Shown: positions 18,395 through 28,554, counted from the stretch's first letter. The stretch: DNA of 64,000 nt from Phaeobacter inhibens DSM 16374 (GCF_000473105.1 NZ_AXBB01000004.1:244504-308503); one strand, 5' to 3'. The notes: a model not told the origin generated them from the sequence alone. Program-made: numbers and translations.

Positions 18395-18580
18395 TTAGAT
18401 ATGCGCTTTGCTGCCGCGCGGACCTGCGATCAGCCATGCAATCAGGCCAATGACAGGCAGGATCAGAATGACGAGGGTCCAGATCACCTTGGCCGCAGTC
18501 GAGGCGCCGGATGTCAGAACTTGATAAATCGCGTATAGATCTGCGATTAGAATAATTAGACCAAGAAGACTGTAACCCAT
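18395..18580 (-). CDS. PLDc_N-type small membrane protein
   Basis: 61 residues from ATG 18580 (GGAGAG six bases upstream). Two transmembrane helices, GYSLLGLIILIADLYAIYQVL and VIWTLVILILPVIGLIAWLIAG, with the turn LPVIGLIAWLIAGPRG characteristic of the phospholipase D nuclease N-terminal domain found alone in many bacteria. No catalytic domain is attached. It is probably an inner-membrane stress protein. Confidence 0.8.
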   Translation of the reverse strand: MGYSLLGLIILIADLYAIYQVLTSGASTAAKVIWTLVILILPVIGLIAWLIAGPRGSKAHI

Positions 18581-18727
18581 TTTTCTCTCCACTATTTGTG
18601 TTCTGCTAGATCAACCCCCCGGTTCGTAAAAAGGTTCCGATAATTTTTCGGGAACCATTTGCGCAATGAGGTCGTTTGCTTTTCGACGCATCGACGTGAT
18701 GCACCGTCTTTGGAAAGGAACGATGAT

Positions 18728-19033
18728 ATGAAAACCGCAACAGGAATCATTCTGGGTGTTATTGCTGTAGTTGCCATCGCAATTGGCATTTACATGGTAG
18801 ATGTGGACCAGACCGAAGAAGCCAGCCTGCCTGACGTTGATGTCAGCGTAGAGGGCGGCAACCTGCCGAAATTCGATGCTGAGGTTGGGTCCGTTTCCAT
18901 CACCGAAGAAACCGCGACAGTGAAGGTTCCGGACGTCGATGTAACCATGGAAGAGGCTGAAATCTCGGTTCCCGGCCTGAAGGTGACCCCGCCGGAAGAC
19001 GCCGCTGACGAAGTCGCCGCCGAATCCAACTGA
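18728..19033 (+). CDS. Single-pass membrane protein with repeated PDVDV motifs
   Basis: 101 residues from ATG 18728 (AAAGGA upstream). One N-terminal helix (GIILGVIAVVAIAIGIYMV) anchors an acidic external segment of about 75 residues. That segment carries PDVDVSVEGG, a second block VPDVDVTMEEAE and related V-x-V strands, a repeated pattern suggesting a short beta structure or fibre. The region holds about 20 acidic residues and very few basic ones. The family is not recognised. A strong terminator follows immediately. Confidence 0.65.
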   Translation: MKTATGIILGVIAVVAIAIGIYMVDVDQTEEASLPDVDVSVEGGNLPKFDAEVGSVSITEETATVKVPDVDVTMEEAEISVPGLKVTPPEDAADEVAAESN

Positions 19034-19063
19034 TAGACGTAGCTGCCTGATCCGGCACAGTTT

Positions 19064-19090
19064 GCCCCCCGCCATCGCGGGGGGCTTTTT
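19064..19090 (+). terminator. Intrinsic terminator
   Basis: 9-bp stem GCCCCCCGC / GCGGGGGGC with a four-base loop, then TTTTT. It lies 31 bases after the gene at 18728. Confidence 0.9.
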
Positions 19091-19172
19091 CGTGTCCTGT
19101 TCTTGGGGCGCTGGCCCCAACTCTTCCGCTGTCTTCTCGTGGGTCTAACCTGATCCGCAGCCCGCGCTCAGC

Positions 19173-21371
19173 CTATGAGAATTTCTTCTGCGACTTGCCC
19201 CGATAGGCCCGCGTCCCAGCCTTGCCCGCAGTGGAACGCCCCCGTGATTTCACTGCGGCATCTGATGCGGCCTCAATCGCGGATTGCCGCGCCAGTGGAT
19301 CGTCGGAGACCGCCAGATCCACCGCTTCCAGCCGCTTGACCTCGTCGCGCAGACGCGCGGCTTCCTCGAACTCCAGGTTCTCGGCGGCCTTGCGCATCTG
19401 CTCGCGCAGCCCGGCCAGATGGGCTTCCAGATTGGCGCCATGCATCGGTTTGTCGATGGTGGCGGTCACGCGGTTCATATCCACATCGCCCGCGTAAAGA
19501 CCGGCCAGAACATCCTCGACGTTTTTCTTGACGGTTGCGGGGGTGATGCCGTGTTCCTCGTTATAGGCGATCTGCTTGTCACGGCGGCGGTTGGTTTCCC
19601 CCAACGCGCGCTCCATCGAACCGGTGATCCGGTCGGCATACATGATGACCCGGCCTTCGGCATTCCGGGCGGCACGGCCAATGGTCTGAATGAGAGACGT
19701 CTCCGAGCGCAGGAACCCCTCCTTGTCGGCATCCAGAATGGCGACCAACCCGCATTCTGGGATATCCAGACCTTCGCGCAACAGGTTGATGCCGATCAGC
19801 ACGTCAAAGGCCCCTAGACGCAGATCGCGCAGGATCTCGATCCGTTCCAGCGTATCAATGTCGCTGTGCATGTAGCGGACCTTGATCCCCTGTTCGTGCA
19901 TATATTCGGTCAGATCCTCGGCCATACGTTTGGTGAGGGTTGTCACCAGCGTGCGGAACCCATCTGCGGTGACGCGGCGCACCTCATCCAGCAGATCGTC
20001 AACCTGCATATCAACCGGGCGGATTTCGACCTGCGGGTCCAGAAGGCCGGTGGGGCGGATCACCTGTTCGGCAAAGACGCCGCTGGATTGTTCCAGCTCC
20101 CATTTGGATGGCGTGGCGGAGACAAACACCGACTGCGGGCGCATGGCGTCCCATTCCTCGAACTTCAGCGGGCGGTTGTCCATGCAGGAGGGCAGGCGGA
20201 AGCCATGCTCCGCAAGCGTGAATTTGCGCCGGTGGTCGCCCTTGTACATGCCGCCGATCTGCGGCACGGAGACATGGGATTCATCTGCAAAAACAATGGC
20301 ATTGTCAGGGATGAACTCAAACAGGGTCGGCGGCGGCTCGCCCGGTGCGCGGCCGGTCAGATAGCGCGAGTAGTTCTCAATCCCGTTGCAATGACCGGTG
20401 GCCTCCAGCATTTCGATGTCAAAATTGGTGCGCTGTTCCAGCCGCTGCGCTTCCAGCAGCTTGCCCTCACCAACCAACTGGTCGAGCCGCATCTTCAGCT
20501 CTTCCTTGATCGAGATGACCGCCTGTTTCAACGTCGGTTTCGGCGTCACATAGTGGGAATTCGCATAGACCCGGATCTGATCGAATGTGCCGGTTTTCTC
20601 GCCGGTGAGGGGGTCGAACTCGGTGATGCCCTCCAGCTCCTCACCAAAGAAGGACAGCCGCCAGGCGCGATCCTCAAGGTGGGCGGGGAAAATCTCCAGC
20701 GAATCGCCGCGCACCCGGAAACTGCCGCGCTGAAACGCCTGATCGTTGCGTTTGTACTGCTGGGCAACCAGATCGGCCATCACCTGCCGCTGGTCATAGT
20801 CGTCGCCGACCTTCAGGTCCTGCGTCATCGCTGAATAGGTCTCGACCGAGCCGATACCATAGATACAGGAGACCGACGCGATGATGATCACATCATCCCG
20901 TTCCAGCAGCGACCGGGTGGCGGAGTGGCGCATCCGGTCGATCTGTTCGTTGATCTGGCTTTCCTTCTCGATATAGGTGTCGGAGCGCGCGACATAGGCC
21001 TCCGGCTGGTAATAATCGTAGAATGAGACGAAGTATTCGACCGAGTTCTCAGGGAAGAAGCCTTTGAATTCGCCGTATAATTGCGCCGCCAGCGTCTTGT
21101 TCGGCGCAAGTATGATGGCCGGGCGCTGGGTTTCCTCGATCACCTTGGCCATGGTGAATGTCTTGCCTGTTCCGGTGGCACCCAGCAGCACCTGATTGCG
21201 CTCGCCCTCCAGCACACCTTCGGAGAGTTCCTTGATGGCGGTGGGCTGGTCGCCTGCAGGATCGAATTCCGTATGCATCACAAATTCGCGTCCGCCTTCC
21301 AGCTTGGGGCGGTGCTGCGGCGCGCGGTCAGCCATCATCGGCATGGATTTGTCGGAATGGGCGTATGGCAT
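19173..21371 (-). CDS. uvrB: Excinuclease ABC subunit B
   Basis: 732 residues. Walker A is GATGTGKT (64-71) and the helicase DEAD-equivalent is [11 protein letters not shown]. The beta-hairpin region [14 protein letters not shown] and helicase motif VI (QTIGRAARN) are intact. A C-terminal UVR coiled coil ([16 protein letters not shown]) contacts UvrC. A basic [20 protein letters not shown] tail extends beyond it. UvrB verifies damage during nucleotide excision repair. AGGAGAG precedes the ATG; the upstream 24-residue extension before [11 protein letters not shown] is usual in this group. Confidence 0.97.
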   Translation of the reverse strand: MPYAHSDKSMPMMADRAPQHRPKLEGGREFVMHTEFDPAGDQPTAIKELSEGVLEGERNQVLLGATGTGKTFTMAKVIEETQRPAIILAPNKTLAAQLYGEFKGFFPENSVEYFVSFYDYYQPEAYVARSDTYIEKESQINEQIDRMRHSATRSLLERDDVIIIASVSCIYGIGSVETYSAMTQDLKVGDDYDQRQVMADLVAQQYKRNDQAFQRGSFRVRGDSLEIFPAHLEDRAWRLSFFGEELEGITEFDPLTGEKTGTFDQIRVYANSHYVTPKPTLKQAVISIKEELKMRLDQLVGEGKLLEAQRLEQRTNFDIEMLEATGHCNGIENYSRYLTGRAPGEPPPTLFEFIPDNAIVFADESHVSVPQIGGMYKGDHRRKFTLAEHGFRLPSCMDNRPLKFEEWDAMRPQSVFVSATPSKWELEQSSGVFAEQVIRPTGLLDPQVEIRPVDMQVDDLLDEVRRVTADGFRTLVTTLTKRMAEDLTEYMHEQGIKVRYMHSDIDTLERIEILRDLRLGAFDVLIGINLLREGLDIPECGLVAILDADKEGFLRSETSLIQTIGRAARNAEGRVIMYADRITGSMERALGETNRRRDKQIAYNEEHGITPATVKKNVEDVLAGLYAGDVDMNRVTATIDKPMHGANLEAHLAGLREQMRKAAENLEFEEAARLRDEVKRLEAVDLAVSDDPLARQSAIEAASDAAVKSRGRSTAGKAGTRAYRGKSQKKFS

Positions 21372-21599
21372 TGTGGCTCTCTCCTGCTAGGGGCAGAGAT
21401 TGGTCTGTTTTTGTTCTTATTCAAGGGGGATTTTGCCTGCGCGCCTGGATGAAGGCCCCGCTTTGCCCTCAAACGCGCGCCAAAGGTCAGGAAAACCCCG
21501 TTTTTCCACCCAAACCTGCGCAATCTGCGGCATTTGCCACCTTGCCCGCCCGCAGGGTTCAGCGCATATAGGGGACAGAGATCTGAGAGGAGATATCCC

Positions 21600-21911
21600 A
21601 TGCGAGCGCGGATTTATCGGCCAGCCAAAAACGCCATGACCTCCGGTATGGCCAAGACCCGCAAGTGGGTTCTGGATTTCGTGCCGTCCAGCGCACGGGA
21701 AGTTGACCCTCTGATGGGCTGGACCTCCTCTCATGACACCCAGAGCCAGGTGCGCCTGCGTTTCGACACCAAGGAAGCGGCGCTTGAATATGCGGAGGCC
21801 AATGGCATCGACGCTGTGGTGACCGAGCCAAAGAGCCGCAAGACCAATGTCCGCGCCGGTGGCTACGGCGAAAACTTTGCCACCAACCGCCGCGCCCCCT
21901 GGACGCATTAA
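21600..21911 (+). CDS. NDUFS4-type complex I accessory subunit (ETC_C1_NDUFA4)
   Basis: 103 residues from ATG 21600 after GAGGAGA; the frame is open further upstream but not coding-like. It starts [27 protein letters not shown], then [30 protein letters not shown], and ends with [12 protein letters not shown], the conserved face of the mitochondrial 18-kDa subunit. In alphaproteobacteria this protein is a supernumerary subunit of NADH:quinone oxidoreductase. It is unlinked here to the nuo genes. Confidence 0.9.
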   Translation: MRARIYRPAKNAMTSGMAKTRKWVLDFVPSSAREVDPLMGWTSSHDTQSQVRLRFDTKEAALEYAEANGIDAVVTEPKSRKTNVRAGGYGENFATNRRAPWTH

Positions 21912-22503
21912 GGCTGTGGGCATTTAGCCTACTACTCATATTTGGGCGGCCTGCCTCCCCCTTTAACTGCGCGTTATTTTGGGCGAGAGGGGCAGGGCAA
22001 TCGCCAGACAGGGCGCCCATCGGGCGCCTTTTTCTGTATCTGGCTTTCACCAAATTTTGCTTCCACCCTGATGGCAGAGGATGCCTGCGGCCCGGCACCC
22101 GGACAGTTGGCCCTTCGTGGCGCGGCGGGGCTAGCTTCGGGGCCACTCGGCATGCCTTAGTTCTGCTACCTATGATTGATTCGACCGACACGGCGGCGAC
22201 CATCTGTCAATTCGCGGTTCTGCGCGGTTCTACGGCCTTTGCATCTTCCCGCACAACTCCGCTCATGCCCCGACGTCAATGGGCCAGCTTTTGCCGAAAC
22301 GAAGGACTGTCGAAAAACTCACCAAAAATAGTGAGTTGAACGATCATTCAATTCGGAAACGATCAGGGCACGAAACCAATATATCTATAATCTCCGAGGT
22401 CAGCGGATGGCTGCCCGGGCGCTCCGCCATGCCTGCGGAGGGCTGCGGGTGAATTTTGCCCATCACGTCTGACCACTCGGGGTTGAATGACAGGGAGGCA
22501 AAA
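21912..22503. other. Intergenic region before the RTX protease
   Basis: About 590 bases. It contains a terminator (22011-22033, listed separately) and a small hairpin ACTCAC-CAAAAATA-GTGAGT (22318-22337). The AT-richer stretch 22310-22395 is a plausible promoter region. No coding frame is convincing. Confidence 0.5.
22011..22034 (+). terminator. Intrinsic terminator after the NDUFS4-type gene
   Basis: GGCGCCC (22012-22018) / GGGCGCC (22022-22028) with a three-base loop, followed by TTTTTC. Confidence 0.8.
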
Positions 22504-25500
22504 ATGCCCGCAACAACCGACAGCAACACCGATTGGTGGACCAATGATCAGACGCCGGAGAACCCGTTCGGCAAGAGCGAGGATTACGAGGGGTTTCTTG
22601 ACTATCTGGGCGCGCTTGGCCGCAGTCTGACCCCGGAAATCGCCGCCGAACCTTTGGTGATCAACCTGACCGGGCTGAATGATCACCCCGCCTATAAGGA
22701 CGCCGCAATCGGCGCGCTTGAAATGTGGTCCTCGGTCACGCCTTTGCAGTTCGAGATCGTCGATGATGCGCCCTATGACGCGGATCTGCACTGGATGGAG
22801 GTTGTCAGCCCCGAAATCGGAGAGCAAAGCGACGGCAGCGCCTTCTCCAGCGACCGCTATGTCAGCGTTGGCCAGCGCTTCCACGATACCGAGCCGGATA
22901 TCACCGACCTTGGTGGTTATGTCTTTGATACTTTCGTGCATGAGTTTGGCCATGAATTCGGCCTGAACCACCCCGGCCTTTATAATTATAGCGGCCCCGG
23001 CGGTGTGCAGATCAACTATCTGAACAATGCAACCTGGACCTATGACCGCCAGCAATACAGCGTCATGTCCTATTTCGATGGTATCGACGTGGGCGAGGAT
23101 ACGCGCTGGTCGGCGGTCACACCGCTTATGGGCGATATCGAGGCGATCATTCGCCGCTATTTCTCCACCGTCGATGATGAGGGCGTGCGGACCTATCAGA
23201 CCATCAATCTCAATACCGATGACAATACCTATGGCTTCAACAGCACCGAATATGGCTACCTGCTGACCGAGGACGGGCCGCAGCACGATATCGGTTTTGT
23301 GATCCATGACACCGGCGGCGATGACACCATCGATTTCTCCGGCTCCACCGCCAGCACCATTCTGGACCTGCGCGCCGGTGAGTTCTCCAGCGTCAACGGG
23401 CACAACAACAACGTGTCGATCTTTGCCGGGCACAACGCGGATCAGACGGAATACTACGTCGAGACAGGGATCGGCAGCAGCTACGACGATATCCTGATCG
23501 GCAATGACGGCGACAATGTTCTGGACGGGCGCGCAGGCAATGACCGTATGGCGGGCAATGGTGGCGACGACGTTTATTTCGTTGATTCCATTGATGACAT
23601 CGTTCGCGAAGACGAAAACGGCGGCAATGACACCGTGATCGTGGTGGCCGATGGGCTGGATCTGGGCGACATCGCCAATGTGGAGACCATCATCTACGCA
23701 GGCGGCACGCCGGGAACACCGGGCAGCGACGCGCCGGATGCGCCGAACGAAGGGCCAACTGATGCAACCGACAGTCTGATCATCGGTGATGACAGCAATG
23801 AGACACTGGATGGTGGTGCCGGTGGCAACACCATCTTTGGCCTTGGGGGTGATGATCTGATCATTGGCGGGCGCGATACGCTGGCCAGCCGCGATATCAA
23901 CAACACCATTGATATTGCCGACCTTGAGGACCAGACCGAAACCGACGATGGCAATGACGCGCTTTATGGTGGCGATGGCAATGATACCATCAACGGCGGT
24001 GCGGGCGACGACTTGCTGGACGGCGGCGACGGCGATGACCTGTTGCGCGGTCAGGCGGGTGTGGATGTGTTCCGCGGTGGCGCCGGGATCGACACCGTGG
24101 ATTTCAGCCAGGAAAGCCCGTTCCAATTGCTGGTCAATCTGGAGACCAATGTGGCCAGCGGGGGCACGGCTTCTGGCGATACCTTCTACAGCATTGAAAA
24201 CCTGATCGGCTCGGATGACCGCATCGACCGCTTTATCGGCACCTCCGACAACAACCACTTCTGGGGTCAGGGCGGCGGTGACGTCTTCAATGGCGGCGGT
24301 GGTGACGACACGCTGGATGGCGGCAACGACGGTGACATGCTCTATGGTGAGGACGGCGACGACGTTCTGATCGGCGGCAGCGGTCAGGACTATCTCGACG
24401 GCGGCGCAGGCGTGGACACGGTCGTCTATACCGCCAGCTCGGTCGGGGTGACTGTCGATCTGGAAAACGGCACGGCCCGTGGCGGTGACGCTGACGGCCC
24501 GGTGCAGATCGTCGGACGCGGCACCACCATCCGCCATGATATCATCGTTGAAGTGGAAAACGCGGTTGGTTCGCTCCATGATGATCACCTGATCGGCACA
24601 AACGGCGAAAACAACCTGAGCGGTGGTGCGGGCGATGATGTTCTGAGTGGTGGCGGCGGGGCGGACCTGCTGGACGGCGGCGCGGGCAGCGATACCGCCG
24701 ACTACGCCAATGCGACCCGTGGCGTGAAGTTGAACATGACCAATGGCAAGACCGAGGGCGACACCTATGTCTCCATCGAAAATCTGTCTGGTTCTGGTTT
24801 CAACGACCGGATGAAGGGCGACGCTGCGGACAATGTGCTGACCGGGCAGGGCGGTAATGACACCCTGCGCGGTGCTGCCGGGGATGACATCCTGCTGGGT
24901 GATTTCGCCGATGCAGCGGATGCGATACCACAGCCCGGTCTGGGCACCGGCTATGCCACATTGGGTCCGGATGCGACCAATAATTCGATCGAGACGGCCT
25001 TTGATATCTCGGATAATTTCTCGCTGACCGAGGACCCGGATATCTTTGACTCCACCAGCGTGCTGCACACCACGGTGAATGCCACCGGCAACGGGCAGGG
25101 GGGCTACTACAGCATCGATCTGGCGGCGGGCACCGTGTTGACCATCGACATCGACGGTATCGCCGATCCCAATGTCCACGACAGCTGGGTCCGTCTGCTG
25201 GACGGCGAGGGCAATATCGTCACCCAGAACGATGATGGCGGCGGCGATCCCGGCTCCACCAGCAACCGTGATTCCAGCACGGTGTTTGTGGTCGAGGAAA
25301 CCGGCACCTATTTCATCGTCGAGGGCAGCTGGTCGCCGGATGCCCCCGAAGGCTGGTCCGAAAGCGTGCCAGAAGGCTCCACCTATGAGCTGAATGTCTC
25401 GGTCGAATTCCCGCCTGCACCGGCGCAACCGGGTGAGGCTGGCGCGGATGTCCTCAGGGGCGGACGTGGCAATGACCTGCTGGATGGCGGTCTGATGGCT

Positions 25501-25842
25501 GATACGCTCATCGGTGGCAAAGGCGATGATTTCTTCCGCTTCTCCACCGAACTCGGTGCGGACAATATCGACGAGATCCGGGATTTCGATGCCGCCAGCG
25601 ATACGATCCTGCTGGACAGCGCAATCTTCAGCGAGGCGGGAGAGATCGGTGTGCTGGACTTCGGCGCCTTCCACAGCAGCGCCTCTGGCACCGCGTTGGA
25701 TGGCGCGGACCGCATTGTCTACAACACCGACAGCGGTGCGCTTTCCTATGATGCGGATGGGCTGGGGGGCGTTGATGCAATCCAGTTTGCGCAGCTTCAG
25801 ACCGGTCTGCAGCTGGGCGCAGATGATTTTGTGATCATCTGA
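22504..25842 (+). CDS. RTX metalloprotease (serralysin-like, M10) with pre-peptidase C-terminal domain
   Basis: 1,112 residues from ATG 22504, seven bases after GGGAGG. The N-terminal catalytic domain has the metzincin zinc site HEFGHEFGLNHPG (146-158) and a Met-turn SVMSYF near 187. Many glycine-rich calcium-binding nonapeptides (GGxGxDxLxG) follow, in blocks separated by beta strands. A PPC-like beta-sandwich (GQGGYYSIDLAAGTVLTIDIDG) sits between the last RTX blocks. The end, with acidic and hydrophobic residues (LGADDFVII), suits type I secretion. There is no N-terminal signal peptide, consistent with that route. No transporter genes lie nearby. Confidence 0.9.
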   Translation: MPATTDSNTDWWTNDQTPENPFGKSEDYEGFLDYLGALGRSLTPEIAAEPLVINLTGLNDHPAYKDAAIGALEMWSSVTPLQFEIVDDAPYDADLHWMEVVSPEIGEQSDGSAFSSDRYVSVGQRFHDTEPDITDLGGYVFDTFVHEFGHEFGLNHPGLYNYSGPGGVQINYLNNATWTYDRQQYSVMSYFDGIDVGEDTRWSAVTPLMGDIEAIIRRYFSTVDDEGVRTYQTINLNTDDNTYGFNSTEYGYLLTEDGPQHDIGFVIHDTGGDDTIDFSGSTASTILDLRAGEFSSVNGHNNNVSIFAGHNADQTEYYVETGIGSSYDDILIGNDGDNVLDGRAGNDRMAGNGGDDVYFVDSIDDIVREDENGGNDTVIVVADGLDLGDIANVETIIYAGGTPGTPGSDAPDAPNEGPTDATDSLIIGDDSNETLDGGAGGNTIFGLGGDDLIIGGRDTLASRDINNTIDIADLEDQTETDDGNDALYGGDGNDTINGGAGDDLLDGGDGDDLLRGQAGVDVFRGGAGIDTVDFSQESPFQLLVNLETNVASGGTASGDTFYSIENLIGSDDRIDRFIGTSDNNHFWGQGGGDVFNGGGGDDTLDGGNDGDMLYGEDGDDVLIGGSGQDYLDGGAGVDTVVYTASSVGVTVDLENGTARGGDADGPVQIVGRGTTIRHDIIVEVENAVGSLHDDHLIGTNGENNLSGGAGDDVLSGGGGADLLDGGAGSDTADYANATRGVKLNMTNGKTEGDTYVSIENLSGSGFNDRMKGDAADNVLTGQGGNDTLRGAAGDDILLGDFADAADAIPQPGLGTGYATLGPDATNNSIETAFDISDNFSLTEDPDIFDSTSVLHTTVNATGNGQGGYYSIDLAAGTVLTIDIDGIADPNVHDSWVRLLDGEGNIVTQNDDGGGDPGSTSNRDSSTVFVVEETGTYFIVEGSWSPDAPEGWSESVPEGSTYELNVSVEFPPAPAQPGEAGADVLRGGRGNDLLDGGLMADTLIGGKGDDFFRFSTELGADNIDEIRDFDAASDTILLDSAIFSEAGEIGVLDFGAFHSSASGTALDGADRIVYNTDSGALSYDADGLGGVDAIQFAQLQTGLQLGADDFVII

Positions 25843-25925
25843 TCCGGTCCAGAAATAGCCGATAAACTTGGCGCAGGGGGGCTCATCACTCCCTGTGCCT
25901 GCCTCAGGCCGACAAAGGACACACC

Positions 25926-26324
25926 ATGCCCCACCATCCTCATCGCCGCACGTTGTTGCTGGGGGCTGCCGGTTTCGCACTGACGGCTCTGACGTATCGC
26001 GCCAAGGCCCAGTCGGAGGTCGTGCAGGGCAGGTTAGTCTTTGCAGAAAACGCCAAGATCCCAAAAGGGCGGGTCATCCTGTCCCTGTCAGATCCGGGTC
26101 AGCCTGGCACCTCGGATCTGGCGCTGGAGTTCGACCTGATCAGCACAGGGCGGGCCAAGCGGATTGATTTCACCCTCTCGTCGGCGGCGCTGTCAGCCCT
26201 ATCCCCGACTCTGCAGGTGGTGGCGCGACTTGAACGCGAAGATGGCTGGCTGATCGCCCGCGGCAGCACCAAAATGCCGACAGGCTCCCCGATCCATATC
26301 ACCCTCAATACAGTGATGTACTGA
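25926..26324 (+). CDS. YbaY/YscW-like exported protein
   Basis: 132 residues. A twin-arginine leader (HRRTLLLGAAGFALTAL, cleavage near AKA) precedes a beta-sandwich domain: VQGRLVFAENAKIPKGRVILSLSDP, then FDLISTGRAKRIDFTLS, then LEREDGWLIARGSTKMP. The order of P-x-G-x-V-x-L-x-D and DG-L-x-x-x-S/D-x-x-x-P phrases fits the YbaY/YscW lipoprotein family. I see no lipobox. Function unknown. It lies 83 bases downstream of the protease on the same strand, so transcriptional linkage is possible. Confidence 0.5.
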   Translation: MPHHPHRRTLLLGAAGFALTALTYRAKAQSEVVQGRLVFAENAKIPKGRVILSLSDPGQPGTSDLALEFDLISTGRAKRIDFTLSSAALSALSPTLQVVARLEREDGWLIARGSTKMPTGSPIHITLNTVMY

Positions 26325-26542
26325 CAGGACCGTTCCCGCAGGCAGAGAGGGAGCGCCAATCGACGTGCCCCCGGCCTCTTGCTCCGAGCGGAGCATCGGC
26401 CTAACATGACATCGCTATCGGGTTAGCCACCAGGTCCGCGGAAAGCCGTCATCGGCACCCCAAACCACATCAGACGACAGCCTTCTTCGGTATGTCTCAT
26501 GCCCGCACCTAGCGGACCGTCGGGCGCTGAATGAGGACACCG

Positions 26543-28084
26543 ATGACCAAATCTCTGGACCAACTGCGCCGCGACGCAAAGGCGCTGCGCAAAGCCCATC
26601 ACTCCCACGACACAATCGCCCAGCAGCGGATTGCGAGCCAGCGACCACGCAAGCCCGGCACCCCACTGAGGCATGCCGACTATCTGCATGTGATCGCGCG
26701 GGAAAACGGATTTCCCTCCTGGCCTGCGCTTAAGTTCGCGGCGGAGCTGCTGGGGATGGATCTGGCCACCAAACGCCAGCGTCTGCGCCGGGCGCTCTAC
26801 GCTGGTCATTTTGCGATTGCAGATCAGTTGCTCGCCGATAGCCCAGCACTCGCGGATGGCGATTTCGGCCTCTGTCTCAGCCTGCTGCGCAAGGCGGATG
26901 TGCTAACGGCGCTGGACCAGTCCACGCAGCATGCAACGGCGCTGATTGGCGATGTTGCACCACCGCTGACCATTCTGGCGCGCTCCAGATGGATCCATCA
27001 CGCCCCGGAGCTGGAGGCGGATATGCTGGCAATCGCCGAGGCGCTTCTTGCGGCGGGCGCGGATATCAACCTTGGCGCGCCGGTGCATGACGACAGCGAC
27101 CACCGCCTGTCGCCGCTTTATTTTGCGATTGGCCACGCCGACAATATGGCGCTGGGGCAATGGCTGCTGGAGCAGGGGGCCAATCCTGATGATGGCGAAA
27201 GCCTTTATCACGCGACCGAACTGGGGCACCACGACGGCTTGCGGATGCTGCTGGCGCATGGCGCGGAGCCGGAAGGCACCAACGCGCTGCTGCGGGCCAT
27301 GGATTTTCACGACGTACCGGCGGTGCAGCTGTTGCTGGATCACGGTGCCAGGGTGGACGCCTTTGACGGGCGCTCTGTCGGCGGTGAGGCGCCTTGGGTG
27401 GTGCCCGCGCTGCATCAGGCTGCCCGCCGCATGGCCGACCGGGAGATGATCACGCTGCTGCTGGACAATGGCGCGGCGCTGAACCGCCGGTTTCAGGGCG
27501 CGACCCCCTATGCTTATGCGCGGATCTTCGGCAACCGCGATCTGGCGCAGCTCTTGGCAGAGCGGGGCGCGGACACAACCCTGACCCCGGCGGAGGAGAC
27601 CCTGGCAGCAGCCGCAGAGGGGACGTTCCCGGGGACAATGCTGACGCCTGAGGCGATCCCGGAGGCCTACCGCGACATCATTCGCCAGATCCTTCATCTG
27701 CCCGACAAGCTGGATCATATCCGGCGGCTTGTCGCTCTCGGCCTTGACCATGATCGCCCTGACAGTGAGGGGCTCACCCCGGTTCAGGTCGCAGGCTGGG
27801 AAGGGGTGGCGGAGGTTCTGCGCTACCTGCTGAGCCTCAAGCCCGATCTCACCCATGTGAACGGCTATGGCGGCACGCTGCTGTCGACCATCCTGCATGG
27901 GGCGGAACACTGCCCTCAGGCCGCCGCGCGCGATCACATTGCCTGTCTGGAACTGGCGCTGGGCGAGGGCATTGCCCTGCCGCGCCGCGCGATGGAGCTG
28001 ACAGGCGTGGCAGAGGTGGCGGAGTTTCTGATGGACTGGGCCGAGCAATACCCCGGGCAGGTTGTCGACGGCGGCGTCGTCTGA
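26543..28084 (+). CDS. Ankyrin-repeat protein
   Basis: 513 residues from ATG 26543 (GAGG eight bases upstream). An N-terminal helical region (SLDQLRRDAKALRKAHH) precedes a stack of ankyrin repeats. Examples are ALLAAGADINLGAP, WLLEQGANPDDGE, MLLAHGAEPEG, LLLDHGARVDAFDGRSVGG and LLLDNGAALNRRFQG. The second part repeats after a break (LVALGLDHDRPDSEGLTPVQVAGWEG). It is a cytoplasmic scaffold or binding protein with unknown partner; no enzymatic domain is visible. Confidence 0.87.
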   Translation: MTKSLDQLRRDAKALRKAHHSHDTIAQQRIASQRPRKPGTPLRHADYLHVIARENGFPSWPALKFAAELLGMDLATKRQRLRRALYAGHFAIADQLLADSPALADGDFGLCLSLLRKADVLTALDQSTQHATALIGDVAPPLTILARSRWIHHAPELEADMLAIAEALLAAGADINLGAPVHDDSDHRLSPLYFAIGHADNMALGQWLLEQGANPDDGESLYHATELGHHDGLRMLLAHGAEPEGTNALLRAMDFHDVPAVQLLLDHGARVDAFDGRSVGGEAPWVVPALHQAARRMADREMITLLLDNGAALNRRFQGATPYAYARIFGNRDLAQLLAERGADTTLTPAEETLAAAAEGTFPGTMLTPEAIPEAYRDIIRQILHLPDKLDHIRRLVALGLDHDRPDSEGLTPVQVAGWEGVAEVLRYLLSLKPDLTHVNGYGGTLLSTILHGAEHCPQAAARDHIACLELALGEGIALPRRAMELTGVAEVAEFLMDWAEQYPGQVVDGGVV

Positions 28085-28126
28085 CTCCTGGGGCCGTTCT
28101 GTCAGGCGTCCGATAGCTGTAGGGAG

Positions 28127-28168
28127 TTGCATAGCTGACTGTTTAAATTTATACAGTCAGCTATGCAA
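28127..28168. promoter_or_regulatory. 42-bp palindromic operator before the ABM gene
   Basis: Two perfect 16-bp arms (28127-28142 and 28153-28168) flank a 10-base AT spacer. Each arm contains ATAGCTGACTGT, which matches 10 of 12 bases of the core ATAGCTCACTAT found before the marR gene at 33.7 kb. It ends 62 bases before the ABM start codon. I infer a MarR-type operator with two inverted sites. Confidence 0.6.
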
Positions 28169-28230
28169 ATTGAACTCTTGGAGCCTTTGTATATGATCTC
28201 TCTCACTGTTCTTCACCTTTCAGGTGCATC

Positions 28231-28554
28231 ATGAGCGCCGCCGCTGCACAGGCAGAGGGCGGTACTGTCACCTTGATCAACGTCTTTGAAGTTCCGGAAG
28301 GCGCTCTGCAGGCCTCGATCGATTATTGGAAATTGTCACGCGATTTTCTGCAAACCCAACCCGGATATGTCTCGACCGCTCTGCATCAGTCGATTGCGCC
28401 AGATGCCAAATTCATGCTGGTCAATATTGCGGTTTGGGAAAGCGCAGAGGCGTTCAAGGCAGCCTCGGCGAAGATGATGCAAACCGCAGGGATCGCGCCT
28501 GTAGACGGGCTGAACTTCACCCCCGGTCTCTACACGGTGATCGAAACCGACTGA
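28231..28554 (+). CDS. ABM-domain protein, putative member of the MarR regulon
   Basis: 107 residues. The ABM fold is seen in VTLINVFEVPEGALQASIDYW, then TQPGYVSTALHQSIAPDAKFMLVNIAVWESAEAFKAA and a final LYTVIETD strand. Its C-terminal half (LHQSI through the end) is closely mirrored by the tail of the DUF1772 chimera at 31.9 kb. The family includes monooxygenases of aromatic polyketides and quinols. The large palindrome 62 bases upstream suggests tight repression. A weak AGGTG is the only ribosome-binding site. Confidence 0.8.
   Translation: MSAAAAQAEGGTVTLINVFEVPEGALQASIDYWKLSRDFLQTQPGYVSTALHQSIAPDAKFMLVNIAVWESAEAFKAASAKMMQTAGIAPVDGLNFTPGLYTVIETD

Noticed and set aside
22363..26064. A 1,233-codon frame antisense to the RTX protease
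   Set aside because: It mirrors the RTX repeats (many Ile/Val/Ala/Asp repeats), which keeps the antisense strand open. It has no recognisable domain and no ribosome-binding site.
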